This document shows, piece by piece, positions 11,973-21,104 of a stretch of DNA of 64,000 nt (the stretch's first letter is position 1; the number at the start of each line of letters is the position of its first letter). Origin of the DNA: Nanchangia anserum (GTDB lineage Bacteria > Actinomycetota > Actinomycetes > Actinomycetales > Actinomycetaceae); the NCBI RefSeq assembly GCF_015240065.1, contig NZ_CP060506.1, positions 868,001 through 932,000 of the forward strand, in the 5' to 3' direction. The position numbers were made by a program, and so were the translations under genes. The notes under the pieces are model-generated. The model saw nothing but the letters and a program-made list of their open reading frames with translations. It searched no databases and was not told the origin of the DNA.

Positions 11973-12537
11973 GGCGCAGCCGATGCTCGCTGCCGGAGTA
12001 GAGGCCATCCTCATGGTCGCCGAGCGCGCGGTGAGCGCCCGCGAGATCGCGGTGGCGCTGGAAGCTGACGAGCGCGCGGTCGAGGCAACGCTGCGGGCAC
12101 TCGCCGACGAATATGCCGGGGCCGCAGGTGCGCGCCCGCGAGGATTCGTGCTGCGCGAGATCGCAACGGGCTGGCGGCTGTTCTCGGCACCGGCGTGGTC
12201 CGACGCTGTTGGGCGCTTCGTCGTGGGGACTCACCCCGCCAAACTGTCAGCCGCCGCCCTCGAGACCCTCGCGATCGTTGCCTACCGCCAACCGGTCACC
12301 CGCGCACAAATCGCCAACGTCCGCGGGGTGAGCGTCGACGGCGTCGTGCGGACCCTGCTGACCCACGACCTCATCGAGGAGGCGGGAGCACTGCCGACGG
12401 GGGCCATCACCTATCGCACGACCGAGGCGTTTGTCGAGAAGATGGGCCTGGCGAGCCTCGACGATCTGCCCGCGTTGGCCCCGTATCTGCCCGGAGATGA
12501 CGAACTCGATGCGCTGAATGCGCAGGTGGAGGGATGA
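11965..12537 (+). CDS. scpB: Segregation and condensation protein B (ScpB)
   Basis: A 190-residue ScpB: tandem winged helices, with the family signature ALETLAIVAYRQPVTRAQIANVRGVSVDGVVRTLL. It dimerises and binds ScpA in the SMC complex. ATG 11965 is preferred to the in-frame GTG 11959 because GAGAGGGG precedes it at suitable spacing. The next gene starts four bases after its stop. Confidence 0.93.
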   Translation: MSEAQPMLAAGVEAILMVAERAVSAREIAVALEADERAVEATLRALADEYAGAAGARPRGFVLREIATGWRLFSAPAWSDAVGRFVVGTHPAKLSAAALETLAIVAYRQPVTRAQIANVRGVSVDGVVRTLLTHDLIEEAGALPTGAITYRTTEAFVEKMGLASLDDLPALAPYLPGDDELDALNAQVEG

Positions 12538-12540
12538 GAG

Positions 12541-13284
12541 ATGAGTGAGGCCACGCGAAACGGTGGCGAACGCGTGCAGAAGGTGTTGGCGCGTGCCGGG
12601 GTGGCGTCGCGGCGCGCATGTGAGCAGCTGATGACCGCCGGCCGCGTCCGCGTCAACGGCGAGGTCGTTGACGAGCTGGGGGCACGCATCGATCCCGATA
12701 CCGCGATCGTTCACGTTGACGGCCGGCGCGTCTTCCTCACCGACGACCACCTCACCGTCATCCTCAACAAGCCCGCCGGCGTGGTTTCGGCTATGGACGA
12801 TCCGCGCGGGCGCAACACCCTGGCCCCCTACGCCGCCCGCTACGGCAAGCGGTTGTACCACGTCGGTCGTCTCGACCAGGCCACCGAGGGCCTCATCGTG
12901 TTGACGAACGACGGTGAGCTGGCGAACCGACTCATGCATCCGCGCTACGAGGTCTCCAAGACCTACCTGGCGCAGGTGGAGGGCGACTTCACGCCCGGCG
13001 ACGCCAAGCGCCTGCGCGAGGGAGTGGAACTCGACGACGGGCTCGCGCGTGCCGATCGCGTGACCATCAAGGATCGTCACGGTGGGCGCACGCTCGTCGA
13101 AATCGTTCTGCATTCGGGCAAGAATCGCATCGTCAGGCGTATGTGCCAGGCCGTGTCTCACCCGGTTGCGAGGCTCGTACGCACCCACATCGGCCCGCTC
13201 AGCCTGCATCCGCTCACGCCGGGGGAGACCCGAAGACTCACCGACGATGAACTGACCGAGCTCATGGAGATGGTCGGCCTATGA
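12541..13284 (+). CDS. 23S rRNA pseudouridine synthase, RsuA/RluB family
   Basis: A 247-residue enzyme with an N-terminal S4 RNA-binding domain (ERVQKVLARAGVASRRACEQLMTAG... RVRVNG) and the RsuA-type catalytic domain. The active-site segment VGRLDQATEGLIVLTNDGELANRL holds the catalytic Asp, and KNRIVRRMCQAVSHPV is conserved. It is probably RluB-like (23S rRNA helix 89 region), inferred from its place after scpB. Its stop overlaps the tyrA ATG in an ATGA. Confidence 0.92.
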   Translation: MSEATRNGGERVQKVLARAGVASRRACEQLMTAGRVRVNGEVVDELGARIDPDTAIVHVDGRRVFLTDDHLTVILNKPAGVVSAMDDPRGRNTLAPYAARYGKRLYHVGRLDQATEGLIVLTNDGELANRLMHPRYEVSKTYLAQVEGDFTPGDAKRLREGVELDDGLARADRVTIKDRHGGRTLVEIVLHSGKNRIVRRMCQAVSHPVARLVRTHIGPLSLHPLTPGETRRLTDDELTELMEMVGL

Positions 13285-14382
13285 GCGCCCAGACGACAGG
13301 TCCCGTGCTCATCGTCGGCACCGGGTTGTTGGGAACCTCGATCGGGATGGCCCTGCGCCGCCTCGGCGTCGAGGTGGAGTTGGCCGATGCGTCGCCCTCG
13401 GCGCTGGCGTTGGCCCGTGACATGGGTGCCGGCATGATCGCGCACGAGGGTGTCGATCCCGCGCTCGTCGTCGTGGCCACCCCGCCCGACGTCACCGCGC
13501 GTGTCATCGACGAGGCGCTGCGTGAACACCCGCGTGCCATCGTCACGGACGTCGCTTCGGTGAAGACGATCATCGCGCGCGAGCTCGAGGCATGCGGGGC
13601 CGATACGACGCGCTACGTCGGTTCTCATCCGATGGCCGGGCGTGAGCGCTCCGGGGCGGGCGCCGCCGCGCGATCTGTTTCGCCAGCGACCGTGGGTTAT
13701 CGCGCCCGTGGCTGGCTCGGCTGAGCGCGCGATCCGCATCGTGCGCAGCCTCGCCCTCGACGTCGGGGCCCTGCCGCTGGACTACCGTGCGGAGGATCAC
13801 GACGCCGCCGTTGCCTGCGTGTCCCATGTTCCCCAGCTCATGGCGTCGCTGCTCGCCGCAAGTTTGACGCGCGCCCCGCAGGAGGCGTTGGGGCTGTCGG
13901 GGCAGGGACTGCGTGACTCAACGCGGATCGCCCATTCGGATCCGCGGCTGTGGGCGGCGATCGTCGGCGGCAACTCGCGCGAGATCGCCGAGGTTTTGCG
14001 TGGCATTTCGCGCGACCTGCTCGACCTGCTCCACAGCCTCGACTCCGCCGCTGGCGACCCGCTCGCCCCCGGCCTCGTCGCGCAGGTGACAAAGGTGCTG
14101 GAGGCGGGGAACGACGGCGTCGAGCGCATCCCCGGCAAGCACGGTGGCGCCCCGCGACGCTACGCGGAGGTCAGTGTCCTCGTCCCCGACACCCCCGGCC
14201 ACCTGGGGCGGTTGTTCACCGAACTGGGGGAGGCCGACGTCAACATCGAGGACTTTGCCCTCGAGCACTCCGCCGGCGCGCCCATGGGCGTGGGACGGGT
14301 GCTCGTCGATCCTGCCGCCGCGGCACCGGCGCGAGCCTGGCTCACCGATCACGGGTGGACCGTGCTCGACGGGGCGCACTGA
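13281..14382 (+). CDS. tyrA: Prephenate dehydrogenase, frame broken once
   Basis: NAD(P)-dependent prephenate dehydrogenase of tyrosine synthesis, about 366 residues after joining. The Rossmann loop VLIVGTGLLGTSIGMALRR opens the protein and VGSHPMAGRERSG is the conserved substrate His motif. Near 13670 the frame moves by one base (one extra, or two lost) in a GCC/GCG-rich stretch, and the enzyme continues as RPWVIAPV, then YRAEDHDAAVACVSHVPQL. A C-terminal ACT-like segment (EVSVLVPDTPGHLGRLFTEL) suggests feedback control. As given it would end as a 147-residue fragment; sequence error is likely. Confidence 0.88.
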
Positions 14383-14423
14383 CAGGCGCGATAATAGGCG
14401 GACACACATATTCGGGAGGAAGA

Positions 14424-15119
14424 ATGACCACTTCGTCACGTCCCATCGGTGAGCGCGCTCTCGGACGCGGTCTCGTCATCGCGATCGACGGCCCGTCGGG
14501 GTCGGGGAAATCCACGGTTGCGCGCACGGTCGCCGCCGATATCTCGGCATCTTATTTGGACACCGGTGCCATGTATCGGGCACTGACGTGGTCGCTGTTG
14601 CACCGTCGAATCGACGTCACCGATCACGCGCGGGTCGCCAGCCACGCGCGCGAATGTGCGCTCGACATCGACACGGCTCCCTATGCTCCCCGCTTCGCCG
14701 TCGGTGGGGTCGACGTGACCCAGCAGATCCGCGGCGTCGACGTCACCTCAGCGGTGTCCGAGGTCGCAGCTAATCCCGAGGTGCGCTCGGTGTTGATCGC
14801 CTCCCAGCGTCACCTCATTGCCCAGGCGCGGGAGTCGGGGAAGGGCATGGTCGCCGAGGGCCGCGACATCACGACGGTCGTCGCCCCTGACGCCGACGTG
14901 CGCATCCTCATTACGGCGTCGGCTGAGGAGCGTGAGCGTCGTCGTCGCGCCGAAGCGGGTGAGGCCAGTGCGGCCTCGATGGCGCGGCGCGATGCGCGGG
15001 ACTCCCAGGTCAACGACTTCATCACCCCGAGTGAGGGGGTCACGCTCATCGATACGACCCAGATGACTCTCCCCGAGGTCGTCAATGCCGTTTTGGCGCT
15101 CATTGACGAGCGCGTGTGA
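14424..15119 (+). CDS. cmk: Cytidylate kinase
   Basis: A 231-residue (d)CMP kinase. The P-loop IDGPSGSGKST is at about residues 21-31; YLDTGAMYRALTW and the NMP-binding segment are conserved; VAEGRDITTVVAPDADVRILITA and RRDARDSQVND match the family. ATG 14424 follows GGGAGGA. It lies between tyrA and der, the normal actinobacterial order. Confidence 0.95.
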   Translation: MTTSSRPIGERALGRGLVIAIDGPSGSGKSTVARTVAADISASYLDTGAMYRALTWSLLHRRIDVTDHARVASHARECALDIDTAPYAPRFAVGGVDVTQQIRGVDVTSAVSEVAANPEVRSVLIASQRHLIAQARESGKGMVAEGRDITTVVAPDADVRILITASAEERERRRRAEAGEASAASMARRDARDSQVNDFITPSEGVTLIDTTQMTLPEVVNAVLALIDERV

Positions 15120-15138
15120 GCGCTGCGGGGATGCCCCG

Positions 15139-15144
15139 TAGAAT
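15139..15144 (+). promoter_or_regulatory. -10 box of der (leaderless-type)
   Basis: TAGAAT lies six bases before the der GTG, with no Shine-Dalgarno sequence between. This is the cleanest leaderless-type start in the window. Confidence 0.55.
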
Positions 15145-15150
15145 GACTGC

Positions 15151-16599
15151 GTGAGTGAGATTGACCAGGAAGCCCGCAGCGCGGAGGCGCTCAAGGCAGG
15201 GCTAGAGGATTACGCGCTATCCGATGAGGATCGCGCGCTGCTGGCGGCCGAATACGACCCGGAGCCTGTGCCTCCCGAGAAGACCTTGCCGGTGCTAGCC
15301 GTCGTCGGGCGTCCTAACGTTGGCAAGTCGACGCTGGTCAACCGCGTATTGGGGCAGCGCCAGGCCGTCGTCCAGGACATGCCCGGGGTCACGCGTGACC
15401 GCGTGCGCTACCCGGCCGAATGGGCCGGCCGCGACTTCATCCTTCTCGACACCGGCGGATGGGAGATCGGCGTCGACGGCCTCGACGAGGCCGTGTCTCG
15501 TCAGGCGGAGGCCTCGGTCGACGACGCCGACGCGATCGTCTTCGTCGTTGACGCGGTCGTCGGCGCGACGGACACCGACATGCAGGTGGCCCGAATGCTT
15601 CAGCGGTGCGGCAAACCCGTCATCGTCGCGGCGAATAAGGTCGATTCCGCCTCGCAGCTGCCCGATGTCGCCTCGCTGTGGTCGCTCGGTCTGGGCGAGC
15701 CGTTCCCCGTTTCTGCGCTGCACGGGCGTGGATCCGGCGATCTGCTCGATCGCTGCCTGAAGATCCTTCCCGAACGGGGCAGTGTCTCCGTTCCCACGGG
15801 ACCCCAGCCCGGTCGGGTGGCCCTTGTCGGACGCCCTAATGTCGGCAAGTCGTCGCTGCTCAACGCCCTGTTGGGTGAGGAGCGCGTCGTCGTCGACGCG
15901 GTTGCCGGGACGACGCGCGACCCCGTCGACGAAACCGTCATGATCGGGCAGACGCCGTGGCGGTTTGTCGACACGGCGGGTATTCGCCGCAAAATGCACA
16001 AGTCGCGCGGGGCAGACTTCTACGCCTCGCTGCGCACGTCGCGGGCTATCGAGGAAGCCGACATCGCGATGGTGCTGCTGGACGCCTCCCAGCCGCTGAG
16101 CGAACAGGATCAGCGCATCGTTTCCCAGGCCGTCGAGGCTGGACGTGGCATCGTCATCGTCAACAACAAGTGGGACCTCGTCGACGAAGACCGCCAGGAC
16201 GAGTTGGCGCGCGAATACGAGCGCGAACTCGCGCACGTCGGGTGGGCGCGGCGCATCAATATCTCAGCCAAGACGACATGGCACACGAACCGGATCGAAC
16301 GTGCGCTCAACGAGACGCTCGACGGGTGGCGTACCCGGATCCCGACGGGACGCCTGAACGCGTTCCTTGGACAGCTCATGGCGGCCAATCCCCACCCCGT
16401 GCGTGGAGGGAAGCAGCCGCGGATCCTGTTTGGCACCCAGGTTCACGCCTGCCCGCCCCGGTTCGTCCTATTCACGACGGGTTTCCTCGATCCGGGATAC
16501 CGCCGCTTCATCGAGCGGCGTCTGCGCGAAGAATACGGCTTCGTCGGCACCCCGATTCAGATCGGCGTGCGCGTGCGCGAAAAGCGCCGCCGTCGCTAA
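15151..16599 (+). CDS. der: Ribosome biogenesis GTPase Der (EngA)
   Basis: A 482-residue double-GTPase. The first G domain has [22 protein letters not shown] and NKVD; the second has [23 protein letters not shown] and NNKWDL; a C-terminal KH-like domain follows ([10 protein letters not shown]... [14 protein letters not shown]). It acts in 50S subunit assembly and is essential in most bacteria. An acidic N-terminal extension of about 50 residues precedes the first G domain, as in other actinobacterial homologues. Confidence 0.97.
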   Translation: MSEIDQEARSAEALKAGLEDYALSDEDRALLAAEYDPEPVPPEKTLPVLAVVGRPNVGKSTLVNRVLGQRQAVVQDMPGVTRDRVRYPAEWAGRDFILLDTGGWEIGVDGLDEAVSRQAEASVDDADAIVFVVDAVVGATDTDMQVARMLQRCGKPVIVAANKVDSASQLPDVASLWSLGLGEPFPVSALHGRGSGDLLDRCLKILPERGSVSVPTGPQPGRVALVGRPNVGKSSLLNALLGEERVVVDAVAGTTRDPVDETVMIGQTPWRFVDTAGIRRKMHKSRGADFYASLRTSRAIEEADIAMVLLDASQPLSEQDQRIVSQAVEAGRGIVIVNNKWDLVDEDRQDELAREYERELAHVGWARRINISAKTTWHTNRIERALNETLDGWRTRIPTGRLNAFLGQLMAANPHPVRGGKQPRILFGTQVHACPPRFVLFTTGFLDPGYRRFIERRLREEYGFVGTPIQIGVRVREKRRRR

Positions 16600-16624
16600 C
16601 GAGAGAGTGAGGACCAGGCTCGAT

Positions 16625-17899
16625 ATGCCGACATTGACATTTGACGCGACGTGTTCCGCCGCTGAGCTCGACGAAATCGTCGAGGCGTCGCCGACGCCGG
16701 AGCCATTGCAGCTCGCGGCGTGGGCCGAAGTCAAGAGCGCCGACTGGGACGCCGAGCGCTTCGGGATCCGTCACGAGGGTCGCCTCGTCGGGACGTGCCA
16801 GGTGCTCTATCGCCGCCTCGGCGGGCGTCGCCTGGTGACGCTCGCCTACACCGCGCGCGGCCCGGTGTTCGCCCGCGATGACGTTCCCGCTCAGTGGTAC
16901 GTCGAGGTGTACCGTCACGTTCACCGTCTCGCCTTGCGTCGGCGCGCTCTCGTGCTCCACGTCGACCCGCCGGTATTGCGGGCGAAGGGGCGCGAGCTGT
17001 ACCGAGCGCTTCGCCAGCTCGGCTACGCCCATCAGGGCTTTTACACGGATATGCGCGAGATCCAGCCGCGCGCCTCGATGATGGTGACGTTGCCGAGCGA
17101 TCCCGACGCCATTGACGACGCGTTGCCGAAGAAGATGCGCCAATACACCCGGCGCGCACGCAAGCGCCCGTTTATCTATCGTGCGGTTGGACCAGACGAT
17201 CTCGACGACTTCATGCAGGTCATCACCGTCATGGCGCAGCGTCAAGAGATCGCCATGCGCGATGCCGGATACTTCGCCGAGATGATGCGGGCCTTTGAGG
17301 GACACTGCGAGGCGACGGTCGCCTATCTCGACATCGCCGCCGCAATCGAGGACGCCGACCGCTCGCTGGCCAAACAGCAGGTGCAGCGCGAGCGTTCGGC
17401 GAAGTCGCTGGAGGCGAAATGGACGAAGAAGGCCGAGGCTGGCCTCGCTGACCTGGATCGGGGGATCGAGAGGCTGCGCGAGCAGCGCGCCGAGCTGGCC
17501 AGCTGGGATGTCACCGAGCTGCCGCTGGCGTGCTCGCTCGTCCTCTACAGTGGCAACCGCGCCAGCTATCTCTATGGCGGCTCGACGAACGATCTGCGCA
17601 ACTACTACGCGCCCTACGCCCTCATCTCGACGCGCATGCAGCAGGCGGCTCGCCGCTTCGCCGGCGTCGAATCCGAGTTCGTCTTCGATTTCGGCGGTGT
17701 CTCGGGCGAGACCGATCCGGCCAAGGACCCCCGACACGGCGGGTTGTACACGTTTAAGGCGGCGTGGGGCTGCGACATGATCGAATACGTCGGCGAGTTC
17801 ACCCGACCCATCCTGCCGGGGATCGGTCACGCATTCACGCCGGCGACGCGCACCTACAAGCGCCTGCGCGAGTGGCGGCGACGCCGAGGCGCCTCGTAG
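16625..17899 (+). CDS. FemABX-family peptidoglycan cross-bridge aminoacyltransferase
   Basis: A 424-residue Fem-family protein. Two GNAT-like halves are interrupted by a charged coiled coil at about residues 240-293, the family hallmark. The C-terminal half carries ASYLYGGSTNDLRNYYAPYALISTRMQQA and FDFGGVSGETDPAKDPRHGGLYTFKAAWG, typical of MurN/FemX enzymes. These transfer an amino acid from tRNA to the peptidoglycan stem peptide at the cytoplasmic membrane. Which amino acid cannot be read from sequence. It follows der by 25 bases and ends in front of a strong hairpin. Confidence 0.88.
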   Translation: MPTLTFDATCSAAELDEIVEASPTPEPLQLAAWAEVKSADWDAERFGIRHEGRLVGTCQVLYRRLGGRRLVTLAYTARGPVFARDDVPAQWYVEVYRHVHRLALRRRALVLHVDPPVLRAKGRELYRALRQLGYAHQGFYTDMREIQPRASMMVTLPSDPDAIDDALPKKMRQYTRRARKRPFIYRAVGPDDLDDFMQVITVMAQRQEIAMRDAGYFAEMMRAFEGHCEATVAYLDIAAAIEDADRSLAKQQVQRERSAKSLEAKWTKKAEAGLADLDRGIERLREQRAELASWDVTELPLACSLVLYSGNRASYLYGGSTNDLRNYYAPYALISTRMQQAARRFAGVESEFVFDFGGVSGETDPAKDPRHGGLYTFKAAWGCDMIEYVGEFTRPILPGIGHAFTPATRTYKRLREWRRRRGAS

Positions 17900-17922
17900 C
17901 AGCGCGAGATACGCGAGATAGA

Positions 17923-17954
17923 CGTGTGCCCGCCCCGACCGGGGCGGGCACACG
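17923..17954. terminator. Bidirectional terminator hairpin
   Basis: A perfect 14-bp stem, CGTGTGCCCGCCCC with its complement, around loop GACC. It stands between the convergent femX-like and MFS genes and can serve both. Confidence 0.85.
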
Positions 17955-17974
17955 CGTAAGGCCAATGGGGTTGG

Positions 17975-19396
17975 CTAGTTGAGCGCTGGCACCTTGGCGG
18001 GCGCCGGCGAGTGCGAGGTCTCGAGCTCGTCGATGTCGAGGACCCGAGTCTCGGGAATCGTCAGCAACGCGATGAGCGTCATCGCCGACATGACGACGAG
18101 ATAGAGGCCGACGGTCCCGGGACCGTAGCGCGAGGCGAGCCACGTCGCGATGAAGGGCGCAACCGCGGCACCAATGATCGAGGCGACGTTGTAGGCCACC
18201 GCCGAACCGGTGTAGCGCACGTTCGTCGGGAAAAGCTCGGGTAGCAGCGCCGACTGGATGCCGAATGTCAGGCCCATGAGCGCCATGCCGATGAACATGA
18301 ACACGGTCATGAGGGCGAGGTTTGCGTGCTCCGCCGTCCCCATCCGCTCGGCGTCGAGGAAGAGACCGAACGTCAGCCCAAACAGGATCATTCCCACGGT
18401 GACGCGGATGAGGAGGCGGCGTCGGCCCCAGCGATCACCCAGCCATCCCGAAACGGGAGTCATGAGAGCGAAGGCGAGGATCGTGATGAGCTGAATGACG
18501 AGGAACTTGTGGTAGGAGATCCCGAGATAGCCCTCCTCGACGGGAGAGATGGCGTAGGAGAGGATCCACGTCGTCATGAGGTAGAACAGCGTGTAGGTGG
18601 CGACCATGACGAAGGTGCCCTGGATCATCTGCACCCACGAGGTCTTGCACGCCTCGAGCAGCGGGGCCTTGGCAACCTTGCCCGAACGCTGGATCCGGGC
18701 GAAGGAACGGGTTTCTTCGAGCTTGAAACGCACATAGAGGCCGAGGGCGACGATGACGGCCGAGAACAGGAACGGCAGGCGCCACCCCCACACGAGGAAC
18801 GCCTGGGAGGACTCGGTGTTAGCCGAATCGTAGTTCATGACGCGGGTGAGCAGCAGGAAGAAGCCGTTCGCGAGGAAAAAGCCGATCGGGGCTCCCAGCT
18901 GGGGCCACATGGCGTCGAAACCGCGCTTGCCTGGGCGGGAGTTCTCGCCGGCGAGCAGCGACGCCCCCGACCATTCACCGCCGAGCCCGAGGCCCTGACT
19001 AAACCGCATGATCGCGAGCATGGCCGGGGCCCACAGACCGATCTGCGCATAGGTCGGCAACAGGCCGATGATGACCGTCGCGATGCCCATCGTCAGCAGC
19101 GAGGCGACGAGGGTGACTTTGCGGCCAACCCGGTCGCCGAAGTGGCCGAAGAGGATCGATCCGATGGGGCGGGCGATGAAGGCGACTCCAAACGTCGCCA
19201 GGGAGGCGAGGAGCGCACCGGTGCGCGAGGACGCGTGGAAGAACAGCAGCGGGAACACGCTGATCGCGGCGGTCGCGTAGGCGTAGAAGTCGTAGAACTC
19301 GATGGTCGTGCCGACCAGCGAGGAGACGATGATGCGGGCTTTGGCGCGTCCGTGGGGAATCTGGGGAGCGGGCGCCGTCGTTCGTGGTGCACTCAT
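17975..19396 (-). CDS. MFS transporter, metabolite:H+ symporter (MHS) family
   Basis: A 473-residue integral membrane protein with about 12 transmembrane segments. The N-terminal motif SSLVGTTIEFYDFYAYATAAISVFPLLFF is typical of the MHS subfamily (ShiA/ProP/KgtP type), as are HFGDRVGRK after helix 2 and GLGLGGEWSGASLL. Members import osmolytes, shikimate, dicarboxylates or related acids with protons; the substrate cannot be assigned. ATG 19396 is supported by a TAGCAT box seven bases upstream. It stands alone on the minus strand beside a tRNA cluster. Confidence 0.9.
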   Translation of the reverse strand: MSAPRTTAPAPQIPHGRAKARIIVSSLVGTTIEFYDFYAYATAAISVFPLLFFHASSRTGALLASLATFGVAFIARPIGSILFGHFGDRVGRKVTLVASLLTMGIATVIIGLLPTYAQIGLWAPAMLAIMRFSQGLGLGGEWSGASLLAGENSRPGKRGFDAMWPQLGAPIGFFLANGFFLLLTRVMNYDSANTESSQAFLVWGWRLPFLFSAVIVALGLYVRFKLEETRSFARIQRSGKVAKAPLLEACKTSWVQMIQGTFVMVATYTLFYLMTTWILSYAISPVEEGYLGISYHKFLVIQLITILAFALMTPVSGWLGDRWGRRRLLIRVTVGMILFGLTFGLFLDAERMGTAEHANLALMTVFMFIGMALMGLTFGIQSALLPELFPTNVRYTGSAVAYNVASIIGAAVAPFIATWLASRYGPGTVGLYLVVMSAMTLIALLTIPETRVLDIDELETSHSPAPAKVPALN

Positions 19397-19403
19397 GGTC
19401 GCG

Positions 19404-19409
19404 ATGCTA
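19404..19409 (-). promoter_or_regulatory. -10 box of MFS gene (leaderless-type)
   Basis: TAGCAT on the minus strand is separated by seven bases from the ATG, and no ribosome-binding site is visible. Confidence 0.45.
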
Positions 19410-19597
19410 AAAAGCCGCTCACAAACCGCCACGGATGCGTCCATATGCTGATTAGGGCGGGGCGGGTGGGCAGCAGGCGCGCGTGGTGCCGCGAGGGCCG
19501 CGAATCGGCGTTATACGGCGAATTTTGGCCTCTATCGGCTATCGCGCCGGCTGGCATCGGCGGCGGCAGAATGTGACGACCGGCACGGGGATCCGAT

Positions 19598-19627
19598 TTG
19601 CCATCCGCGCGGCGTAGTGGCTATAAA
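19598..19627 (+). promoter_or_regulatory. Promoter of the tRNA cluster
   Basis: TTGCCA (19598-19603), an 18-base spacer and TATAAA (19622-19627) form a near-consensus vegetative promoter. The predicted start is about six bases before tRNA-Gly. Confidence 0.7.
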
Positions 19628-19639
19628 TGATGGTGCATT

Positions 19640-19713
19640 GCGGATGTAGCTCAGTTGGTAGAGCATCACCTTGCCCAAGGTGAGGGTCGCGGGTTCGAGT
19701 CTCGTCATCCGCT
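19640..19713 (+). tRNA. tRNA-Gly (GCC) with an eight-base anticodon loop
   Basis: The cloverleaf is clear: acceptor GCGGATG/CATCCGC, D-arm GCTC/GAGC, anticodon stem TCACC/GGTGA, and T-arm with loop TTCGAGT. The anticodon loop reads TTGCCCAA, eight bases instead of TTGCCAA, so the gene is 74 rather than 73 bases. The extra C makes the decoding frame ambiguous; the identity comes from the whole body, which is a normal actinobacterial tRNA-Gly(GCC). CCA is not encoded. See findings. Confidence 0.88.
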
Positions 19714-19722
19714 CGAAGGGCA

Positions 19723-19750
19723 GGGTACCGGCTCGGCCGGTGCCCTTTTT
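19723..19750 (+). terminator. Intrinsic terminator inside the tRNA cluster
   Basis: GGGTACCGGC, loop TCG, GCCGGTGCCC (one G-T pair), then TTTTT at 19746-19750. It lies between tRNA-Gly and tRNA-Cys, so the Cys and Val tRNAs need read-through or their own promoter. Confidence 0.8.
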
Positions 19751-19755
19751 CCTTT

Positions 19756-19826
19756 GGTGGGTTGGCCGAGTGGCTAGGCAGCGGCCTGCAAAGCCGTATA
19801 CACCGGTTCGAATCCGGTACCCACCT
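19756..19826 (+). tRNA. tRNA-Cys (GCA)
   Basis: Acceptor GGTGGGT/ACCCACC, D-arm with GAGTGGCTAGGC, anticodon stem GCGGC/GCCGT with loop CTGCAAA (anticodon GCA), and T-arm CCGGTTCGAATCCGG. CCA is not encoded. tRNA-Val begins one base after its discriminator. Confidence 0.95.
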
Positions 19827-19827
19827 C

Positions 19828-19905
19828 GGGCGATTGGCGCAGTTTGGTTAGCGCGTTTCCTTGACACGGAAGAGGTCGCTGGTTCGAGTCCAGTATCGCC
19901 CACCA
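19828..19905 (+). tRNA. tRNA-Val (GAC)
   Basis: Acceptor GGGCGAT/ATCGCCC, anticodon loop TTGACAC (anticodon GAC), T-arm CTGGTTCGAGTCCAG, and an encoded CCA end at 19903-19905. Confidence 0.95.
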
Positions 19906-19952
19906 TCGGGGCCGCAATACGCGGCCCTTTGGTGTATGAGGAGGACTCGATC

Positions 19953-21104
19953 GTGACGATTGTCGATGAGCTGGCCCGCTACACCCACACGCGCGCTGCG
20001 GATTGGTTCGTTCTCGCGCGTGCTCGCGACGGGCTGCGTCTCGTCGGTGAGGCTGTGGCCGACGTCCGGGGGCCGGGCGACGTCGTCACGCAGGCCTTCA
20101 CCTGTGTCAGCGCCGTCACGCCGTTCATCGCTACGGGGCACACGCCGATCTATGGCGATATTGATCCCGACACGTATGCGCTCGATCCGGCCCGGTTGCC
20201 GCTGACGCCGCGCACGCGCGCCGTCGTTGCCCAACACACGTTCGGCATGATCGGCGAGGAAACTGCTGCGCTGGCCGAGCGTGCCCACCGCGCGGGTGCG
20301 ATCCTCATCGAGGACTCGGCGCACTGCGTCGCGCGACTGGGACGCCGCGACGGACAACCGGTGGCGGACGTGTCCGTGCACTCGTTCGGCGCCGAGAAAA
20401 TCCTGCCGACGAGCTTTGGCGGTGCCCTGTGGGTCAATCCCGACATCGAGGACCAGAATCTGCGCCATGCCATCATCGCGCGTGCGCGGCGGCTCCAGGC
20501 CCTCAGCGGTCGCGAGAAGGTGGCCGCGGCCAGCTACCGGTGGCAGCTGCGGGTGTACTCGCGCACGGGCAGCTGGGGGCAGCGTCTGCAAGATCGTGCC
20601 AGCCACGCCGGCCTGTTCTGGCCCCCGGTCACGGCGGGGGAGACCGCGGGGGAGTCGGCACCCGCGCGCGCGGCCTCGCGCTCGATGACGCGCGCGGTGT
20701 CGCGTGCGCTTGTCGAGCTACCGGCCAACCTCGCCCACCGTCGAGACGTCGCACGGCGTGCCCTGGAGGTGCTCGGGTCGAGCGTCGAAATCCCCGCGTT
20801 GGCTCGCTCAGGGCAGCCGCTCACGCGTCTGCCGCTGGCGATTCCGCACGAGAGCGGGCTCAGCGGTGAGGAGGCGTTTGCGTCGCTAAGCGCGGGCGGC
20901 ATACGCATCGGCAAGTGGTATCGCCCGAGCCTTTTCCCCGGGGTCGCCGATCCCCGGTACTACAACCTCGATCCCGATCTCACCGATCTTCCTGAGACCC
21001 GCCGCTTGACCGCGCAGGTGCTCAACCTCATGCTGCGCGGCAGCGCCGACGAGGTGTGCGCGGCGGCGCGTGCCGTGCGCGATCTCGTCGAGCGCGGGCG
21101 CTAG
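19953..21104 (+). CDS. DegT/DnrJ/EryC1/StrS-family PLP aminotransferase
   Basis: A 383-residue fold-type I PLP protein. ILIEDSAH at residues 117-124 holds the Asp that contacts the pyridine nitrogen, and SFGAEK ends in the likely Schiff-base Lys149, followed by TSFGGALWV. The family aminates keto-sugars for surface glycans or antibiotics; some members have other roles. GTG 19953 is chosen for the GAGGAGGA before it. It stands alone downstream of the tRNA cluster, with no other nucleotide-sugar gene near, and its stop overlaps the stop of the convergent ATP-grasp gene within CTAG. The substrate is unknown. Confidence 0.85.
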   Translation: MTIVDELARYTHTRAADWFVLARARDGLRLVGEAVADVRGPGDVVTQAFTCVSAVTPFIATGHTPIYGDIDPDTYALDPARLPLTPRTRAVVAQHTFGMIGEETAALAERAHRAGAILIEDSAHCVARLGRRDGQPVADVSVHSFGAEKILPTSFGGALWVNPDIEDQNLRHAIIARARRLQALSGREKVAAASYRWQLRVYSRTGSWGQRLQDRASHAGLFWPPVTAGETAGESAPARAASRSMTRAVSRALVELPANLAHRRDVARRALEVLGSSVEIPALARSGQPLTRLPLAIPHESGLSGEEAFASLSAGGIRIGKWYRPSLFPGVADPRYYNLDPDLTDLPETRRLTAQVLNLMLRGSADEVCAAARAVRDLVERGR

